Origin: Candolleomyces eurysporus
Lineage: Eukaryota > Basidiomycota > Agaricomycetes > Agaricales > Psathyrellaceae
DNA length: 50,322 nucleotides
Direction: 5' to 3'
Assembly (NCBI GenBank): GCA_027579435.1
Contig: JANBPK010001510.1
Span: 1-50,322, forward strand
The notes below the pieces were generated by a model that was given only the letters and a program-made list of their open reading frames with translations, did not search any database and was not told the origin of the DNA. The first letter of the stretch is position 1; each line of letters begins with the position of its first letter. Below, piece by piece: positions 44,429-50,322 of the stretch. The translations under genes were made by a program, and so were the position numbers.

Positions 44429-44574
44429 CCTCCCCTGCTGTATGTACAACCCAATTTTGTATAATACCGTGTGCTTTTATTTGAATTCAATACTTCTACT
44501 TCTACTCCTACATCAAGCATATGTGACGTGCAAGAAGCCCAAGAAGCTCAACCTCGCAAGAAAATTACAGGTTT

Positions 44575-46176
44575 CTACTGCCCTTTGGCAGGGTCAGTGG
44601 GAGTCAGAAGCTCTTCGAGAGTGCTCCAGAGTCCAATGCCCATCTGCCAGCAGCCCTTCTTCTCCTGCATCTTTGCTGCATAACCTTCTGGATCCTCCTT
44701 CTTGAACTCGTACTCCGTTCGGAAATTGTTGTCAATGTACCGAAAGAGCCCACCAGCACAGAATTGCGTAAACGAGATTCGGCGCTCTCCTGGTTGAACA
44801 GGAGTATTCACATGAATCAATGTGGCAGAGGGAATGAGGATGATCGCGCCAGCTGGAAATTTGATCAGGAGCTTGAGGTTGGGGAGTATAAGGTGTCCAC
44901 CACGGGTATGGTCAAAAATTCCTAGCGCATGAATAGCGCACCAGCCAAATGGGCAGTTGAGGCAATTGCAATGGGCCAGCGTACAAACTTGAGGGCCGAA
45001 ATTGAATGCAGCGCAAGGCCAAATGCTTCAAGGAAAGATTCTTGGGAGATCTGGCATTTGTTGGTAGAGTTTGTCAAGACGTTCCTTGTAGTACGCATAT
45101 ACATTTGGGGCCCACATTGAGAATAAATCTAATTGTCAAATTTGAGAGATTAGAAAGAGTTACGAGAATTGCAGGCAATCTAACTCACAGCTAGCAAAGG
45201 TCGCCAGTCGAATGATGTACTCATTCAGCAGAATTCAAGCCATCATATCATTGTGCCTGCAATTGAGAAAGACCGGTTCAAAGGATCCTGGGCCGTACGT
45301 GACACCATAGTTGACAGCAGGGAAATATCCTCGATGGTGGTCGGTCTCGGTAGAATGAAAGGTTTCAGCATTGCCGCATCCCTCCAAGAACTCGAATGCA
45401 TGGTGACATGAGTCCTGCCAAGTGGGATCATGGTGAACGCCGTTGCCAACAATTACCGCAAACACCTTCCCAGTCTTACTGTCAACTAGGGGCTTGGAGG
45501 TCCTTTTATGGGAGTGCAACGGTCAGCGCAATGAAGGATTGGTTCGAACGTTAGAGATTCATACCCTGGTTCAAATGGGATGATGGTATACCCCTCTGCC
45601 TTGAGTGTTTCGAAGTCATAGCTTGGGAGTTTGTAGTTTCGATCCATGTTCCGCGCTCGGTACCCGCAACTTGTTGAAGGAAGTTTGCCGAGGTTGATTT
45701 GTACTGGAATTTGGGACGATGTCTGTATGTATTCTTTCCTATCAGCATGCCGGGGGACCTGTCCATACTCTACAAAGTGTGCGTCAGCCTGTTTGCAATG
45801 GTAGGCCGGCTTTCTATGCCTCCTCTTCGCTTTTTTTGCCACCTTCAGCCAGCTCTCCCTCCTCCACCTCACCATCATCCATCTCTCCTTCCTCTATCTT
45901 GGGACAGAATGCTCGCTTCATTCCTGCCTGCAGTGGCTTCTTGTTGAGCTGTACGCCTATTGAGGGCCTGGCCCGAGTTGTAGCAGATGGCCCAGGAGCG
46001 GCACTAGCTCTGACCTTGCCCTCTCCCAGTCCCCTTGGATCTTCATAAAAATCGTCCACACAGTATTTGTCGTTGTCGAAAATGAGCGCTTGCTGCAGTA
46101 GCTCGCCAAGTTCGAAGGTTGGATGTGAGATGATTGGAACGACAGGGAATGCGCTGTATGCCTTCCCGGAGCAGGT
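44575..46176 (-). pseudogene. TET/JBP-family 5-methylcytosine dioxygenase, inactivated
   Basis: A 2-oxoglutarate/Fe(II) dioxygenase of the type that oxidises 5-methylcytosine in DNA. Exon blocks: 46176-45565, 45502-45189, 45128-44575; any earlier exon was not found. Family motifs in order: AYHCKQADAHFVEYGQVPRH, ARNMDRNYKLPS, GYTIIPFEPG, KVFAVIVGN, GYFPAVNYGVTYGPG, MWAPNVYAYYKERLDKLY, WPCAAFNFGPQVCT, NCPFGWCAIHALG, RGGHLIL, distal His in LIHVNTP (44812-44814), 2OG-binding Arg in GERRISFTQF. Defects: a T7 run (45831-45837) shifts the frame by one; TGA at 45235-45237 and 45028-45030, both explained by CGA to TGA; the iron-binding HxD reads His-Cys-Asn at 44965-44973. Loss of the Asp ligand alone should abolish catalysis. 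Convergent with the viroplasmin-type gene. Confidence 0.85.
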
Positions 46177-46592
46177 CTACAGTTGAAGGCAAGTTGGTGA
46201 ATTATGAATTAGTCAATAAAGGCATGTACGCATGCTTGAGAAGGTAAAAAGCTTCATGATAGCTGCCAGCTGGCAGACCAGGGCAGCAGGTTGGCCAGCG
46301 CTAACGAGTAGACGCCGGGACAGGGAGTTTTGAAGGGTTCAGCCAACTATCCGCAACCCCTGGTATGGGGTCAAACTTCAACGTTGACCTAGCCCTTCGC
46401 GAGTGAGAGAGACAAGTGGCAGGGTGGGGCGGCAGGAGGTGAGCAAAATTCAATACAATCCTGACATTTACATAAATAAATGAGCTTCGTGCATTGTGCG
46501 TCACGGTCACGTGCAACCACAACGCGCGACCGTCACACATCAACAACACATCTTGGCCTTCGCACAATCTTCCCTTCCCTCCCTTCATCGCA
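46177..46592. other. Between TET/JBP and transposase genes
   Basis: Probably holds the 5' end of the minus-strand dioxygenase gene and a divergent promoter for it and the transposase. I could not identify the first exon of the dioxygenase. The frame at 46301-46588 (minus) has no family similarity. Confidence 0.35.
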
Positions 46593-49500
46593 ATGACTTA
46601 TGGAAAAATCGGCGGCACAACCTCGTTGAAAATGCGGTGGGCAGCCAAGAGCCCGCATGATGGGCCAAAGTTGGGGNCCCGTCTGAGGATAGGCAGGGCG
46701 TTAAAAACGCGGGAGGTACAAAAGGCTGTTGCTACTGCCCGAGCCAAAGTTCCCAGTTCGTCCCCCAAAAATGTTTGATTCAAGAAGGCAAAGTGTTTAT
46801 CCTTTAAAAGATCCCCTGCCGCCATTGGGCTCACCTGGTGCCCTGGACTCAACCCCTGAGTGGGAGGACGAGCCATTTGAGCTTGATCTCCCAGAGACAA
46901 GCACGTCGGACAGCGGCTTTGACCTTCTGGATGTACTTGAAGGGCATGTCTCGCTAGATCCAAGTCATGCAGGCGGTGAACTGGCTGACCTCCTGCAGGG
47001 TGTAAGCTCTTCTCAACGGTGAGTCTTATTACCTTTGCACATCATCCATTACTCAAGCTTTCTAAAAGGAAACGTGGACGGGATGGGAGGACGAGGCAGG
47101 ATAGGATAGAGCAAAGCACCAAGGGCTTTGAGCGACAAATTGAAGCCTTGACGGATGCCTACATAGGGTGGGAGAGGGGCATTGGGGGTGCCGCTGGTCA
47201 TGGAAGTGCGTGTCCCAGTCCGGCCACTTCACCAACCAGATCAAGTAGCGGCATTTGACTGAAGGTATTGGATGTATTTAGTAGGTCCCATCCTTGCATG
47301 CTGTTTCAATTATTGACAATCTCTGCTTGCTTAGGCACGTTTGAATGCGATGTTGAATTTATGGCAACAGATTGGACGGTGGCTGCAGCCATAATTCGCC
47401 ACGGCCTCATTCCGAACTCACCCTTCAAACCGTTGTATGCTGTAACAACATGAACTTTGGCTCTATTTCGGGGAACGCATCTTTGCTGCCCACACCTTGC
47501 CATTGAGCCGTTTGTCAAGGGGCTCTGCGATGTACACGGTGTTCTCTTCCACTCACCCCTCCAAAAACACTTCTCCGCCTGCTATGATATCTATCTGCGC
47601 CTGAGAGAAGAGGTTCAAGCCCGTGTCGAAGCTGCCCTCAACCGCAACAAAGACAATTGGCGACGAAGAAATGCATGCCCAGCCTGCACTTATCGACTTG
47701 AAGGCGAGGACAAGCTCATTTTTGACATGCTGATTACAATGGATGGGAATGATTCCTTGAAACGTGTTCTTCGCAGCGTCAGTGGGATTTCTGATGACGA
47801 TCCCAGCGAGGATTCGGCAAAGGCAACCTCCAAGACATGCGAGAGACCTGACTCGCGTCAACCTCGAGGCGACTACTATCTCAGTTGCGAAACTGTCGAC
47901 CGTTGGGCAAAGAAGATTGTTCAAAATATACTTCCAGAAAACTGATCGCCAGCTACAGCTCCAATCGAAGACGTGGAGGAAGGCTCAACTCCTTGTGAAG
48001 GCCAGTGGCAGAATATGACCAACGAGATCACCTCCCACATGTGGGGGATCTTTGATGAAACCGGGATTTTTTTGGCCCTCTGTCGGCACGGATTTGCTCT
48101 GGTCGTGTTGGATATGGTCAAAAGTGGCGAGCTGTGAGTGAGCTGCTTTGTTCACTTATTTTCGTTGGAAAGCTGACCTTTGTCTAGAGCAAAATACCCC
48201 TTGGCTGTTGTTGAGGCAGTCCTTGATGCCTTCGGAGCTAATGTTGGTGGGGGCTATGATATCGGGTGCAAGTTCAAGACCACACTCAGCAAGAGCGAGC
48301 TTGGCCACAGAGCCAAGGAAATGAACTACCAGGCTCTTGTCGGCTCCTTCCACGGCCATGCTCACAACCGGCTCTGCCAACTCAACAACCTTGCAACCTA
48401 CGTCAAAGGGCTAGGACTAGAGGATCTGGAGGGATGCGAGAGATTCTTCTCCAAATCCAATGCTCTTGCCTCATCGTTACGATATGCCTCGGCCTTCCAC
48501 CGCCAGCAGAAGATTGTGGAGTTCATCAAGCACCACGATGATTTTGACATCTCTCAAAACCTGAGTAAGCCTTTGCCTTCCTTTTGAATTATTAGCCGTT
48601 GATGATGTCTGTAGGCAAATTTATTGTTAACAACTATCGACAGGCTCTGGAGATTTTGGATAGCCAGTCTTTACTCAAGCAGAAAATGAAGGACTACAAT
48701 ATCGAGGGCCTGGAAGTATTCAAGAACTGGAAGAAGGAAGAATTCTACTATCTGCAATCTCTCACAACGGAACCTGTTGAGGAGACCTTGCAAGTGGAGT
48801 ACTATCAGAAGCTTGTCAATTACCATGACCAACAGTAAGTCCTTAGGAGATCACATCTTTATGTATGCTGACCTTACTGCTACTGTAGGCAAAAGCACCA
48901 AGCCTTCAAGACGAATTTCGAAATACGTGGATTTCATTTACACCACCAACCGCAGGTCCAACAAGCATGGAAGCAAGTGGTCCAAAACCCCGTCGTAAGC
49001 TGCCCCATACCAGACTAAAGCATGCAGCAGAGAACGAGCAGAAAGCATTGCAAGCCGTTCAAAACCTGGAGGTTCAACTTGAGATTTCCGTTCGATGGGT
49101 TGAGGGTTCACCGGAGTGGGAGAAGGCTTGCGAGATGGTGGCTTGGCGGCGCTATCAACGATGCTTGGACGAACTGGAGTCCCTGATCATTTCACGCATG
49201 TTCGAACTCACCAAGATGAATATGGCTCAAACAGGTACGTAAATATGATCTGCGCCAGCTAGTAACATGCTAACACTAATGTCAGGGTACAAGTTGTGCA
49301 AGCACATTGCAAACACCCTAAAAGCACGATCCACTGCCATTAGGAACGCCCTTGCGCGCTACAACACTGCTGCTGCCGCCATGCAACCTCCTCGACAAGC
49401 ACTATCCTGGGACACCGTGGTTGAGTACGTCTTTTTGTCAGACTTCGACCTGCTTAGGGACTCTCGTCAAGATGTTCGAGAACGACCTTGGGCACAACCT

Positions 49501-49960
49501 TTGAAGCGAACACTCATGGATCAGCATTTCAAGATTGAACGAGCTCGAGAAGAAATTGCAAGGCTGAATATCGAAATCAAGCGCGTTGTAACTCACCTTC
49601 AAGATGAAGCAAATTTCCTCCAGAGGATGGAGAAATACATTGCTTCAACTGACCCGGTTCTCGCCTTCCATGTTGGGAGATATCGTGAGCAACGTACACG
49701 TTTCTCCTCCCACCACCTTCACCATTTCTCCAAGCTCCAATCGCTGCGAGGCTTTACTGGAAGCCTCACCCCCGGGGCCAGCATTGACAGAGGTCTCCAT
49801 GCCTNCCCCATCCTCTGTCTTCCAGCCCCCAATGCTAGTGGATAACAATCCTCTTGAGGTAGGGGAAACCATGGACGACACCATCGAAGGCAACAACGAC
49901 AATTACGATGAGGAGGGTGAGGATGACAAGGACGATGAGGATGAGGCCCTCGATACCTGA
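46593..49960 (+). pseudogene. KDZ transposase, inactivated
   Basis: Kyakuja-Dileera-Zisupton family transposase. Exon blocks: 46593-47018, 47069-about 47250, 47335-48133, 48188-48564, 48615-48834, 48889-49234, 49286-49960. Conserved stretches: CCPHLAIEPFVKGLCDVHG, RRRNACPACTYRLEGE, FDMLITMDGNDSLKRVLR, CERPDSRQPRGDYYLS, WGIFDETGIFLALCRHGF, SGELAKYPLAVVEAVLDAFG, GGGYDIGCKF, SFHGHAHNRLCQLNNLATYV, GCERFFSKSNALASSLRYAS, SRMFELTKMNMAQTGYK, LSDFDLLRDSRQDVRERPW; the end is highly acidic. Defects: TGA at 47451-47453 and 47943-47945, both consistent with CGA to TGA; frame slips at an A5 run (46767-46771) and an A4 run (48891-48894). The N at 49805 is spurious: its removal restores the frame to the TGA at 49958. 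It cannot make an intact enzyme as sequenced. Confidence 0.88.
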
Positions 49961-50035
49961 TTTCAGATGCTCAGCGTACTGGGGGACTGATTGGTGGTGC
50001 CTTTGTAGAGTGCCATGTAAAGCTATATTTACCAT

Positions 50036-50322
50036 TATTTTTTCTCGAATTTATAGCTATTTTACATCGATATTTACAAGCTCGCTGTCGGCGACGACAA
50101 GCATGGGGGTTAGACGACGAGCACAGGGCTTTTGACGATGAGCTCGGGTGTTTTGGCGATGGCCAGGGCCATGGAGCAACGTTGCCGAACACTGACATCA
50201 TTGTCATCATGGACCGTGCCTGGACCCAGCCTCACGGTACACGTGACATGATCAACAGACCTGGGCGATCAAAGAGGGTGTCGGGCAGACAGTGGTCGGG
50301 ATCGTTGGCGATGACGACGAGC
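50036..50322. repeat. KDZ element, right terminal inverted repeat (cut by window end)
   Basis: Inverted copy of 40684-40970. The match continues up to the last base of the window, so the repeat and the element extend beyond it. Confidence 0.9.

Larger units (their letters stand above)
40684..50322. mobile_element. KDZ DNA transposon carrying TET/JBP and viroplasmin-type genes (right end cut off)
   Basis: Bounded by inverted repeats of at least 287 bp (40684-40970 and 50036-50322). The right repeat reaches the window edge, so the true ends are further out on both sides. Inside lie a KDZ-associated cargo gene (minus), a gene with two viroplasmin-like domains (plus), a TET/JBP dioxygenase gene (minus) and the KDZ transposase (plus), alternating so that there are two divergent pairs and one convergent pair. 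An association of KDZ transposons with TET/JBP genes in basidiomycetes is established (work of Iyer, Aravind and co-workers). This copy is inactive: the transposase and dioxygenase have several stops. Confidence 0.88.

Overview
This window is nuclear DNA of a basidiomycete fungus, most likely an Agaricomycete (mushroom-forming). The support is: 50-90 bp introns with GT(or GC)-AG ends and clear branch points, a family of F-box/LRR proteins, a DUF6533-type seven-helix membrane protein, an AA9 lytic polysaccharide monooxygenase, a PL3 pectate lyase, and a KDZ transposon carrying a TET/JBP dioxygenase.

Layout. 1-12.7 kb: a tandemly duplicated, partly decayed F-box region, mostly minus strand, containing a relic of the USP5-like gene, a short foldback element and one possible small secreted protein. 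12.7-16.1 kb: an intact 12-exon USP5/Ubp14-type deubiquitinase. 16.7-18.9 kb: a 13-exon aldehyde dehydrogenase. 20.1-21.4 kb: a PL3 pectate lyase. 22.5-23.8 kb: a DUF6533-type membrane protein whose tail is split off by a ~1.9 kb insert that almost lacks CpG and is flanked by a perfect 51-bp direct repeat. 26.6-27.7 kb: diverged inverted and direct repeats. 27.9-29.0 kb: an unrecognised two-part protein. 29.0-32.6 kb: no gene recognised. 32.7-33.8 kb: AA9 LPMO. 34.5-36.5 kb: a candidate small transposon. 38.1-39.8 kb: a dead dispersed copy of the F-box family. 40.7 kb to the right edge: a KDZ DNA transposon of at least 9.6 kb with matching 287-bp inverted repeats.

The KDZ element is the most interesting system. 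It has four genes in alternating orientation: a KDZ-associated cargo protein (minus), a protein with two viroplasmin/RNase H1-N-type domains (plus), a TET/JBP 5-methylcytosine dioxygenase (minus) and the KDZ transposase (plus). The viroplasmin-type gene still reads through all five exons. The TET/JBP and transposase genes carry in-frame TGA codons best explained as CGA to TGA (CpG deamination), and the iron-binding HxD motif of the dioxygenase reads H-C-N. A gene whose family oxidises 5-methylcytosine therefore seems to have been inactivated by the typical mutation of methylated cytosine.

In the left part the repeating unit is [F-box B - F-box type 1 - USP5-like gene]. One duplication breakpoint falls inside the USP5-like gene and leaves a zinc-finger relic at 2.7-3.5 kb joined directly to the 3' flank of an F-box gene.

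The sequence contains isolated N characters. In six coding places the reading frame is restored exactly by deleting the N, so these look like spurious inserted bases rather than mutations. All splice structures were read by eye from frame continuity, splice consensus and family motifs. No database search was run.
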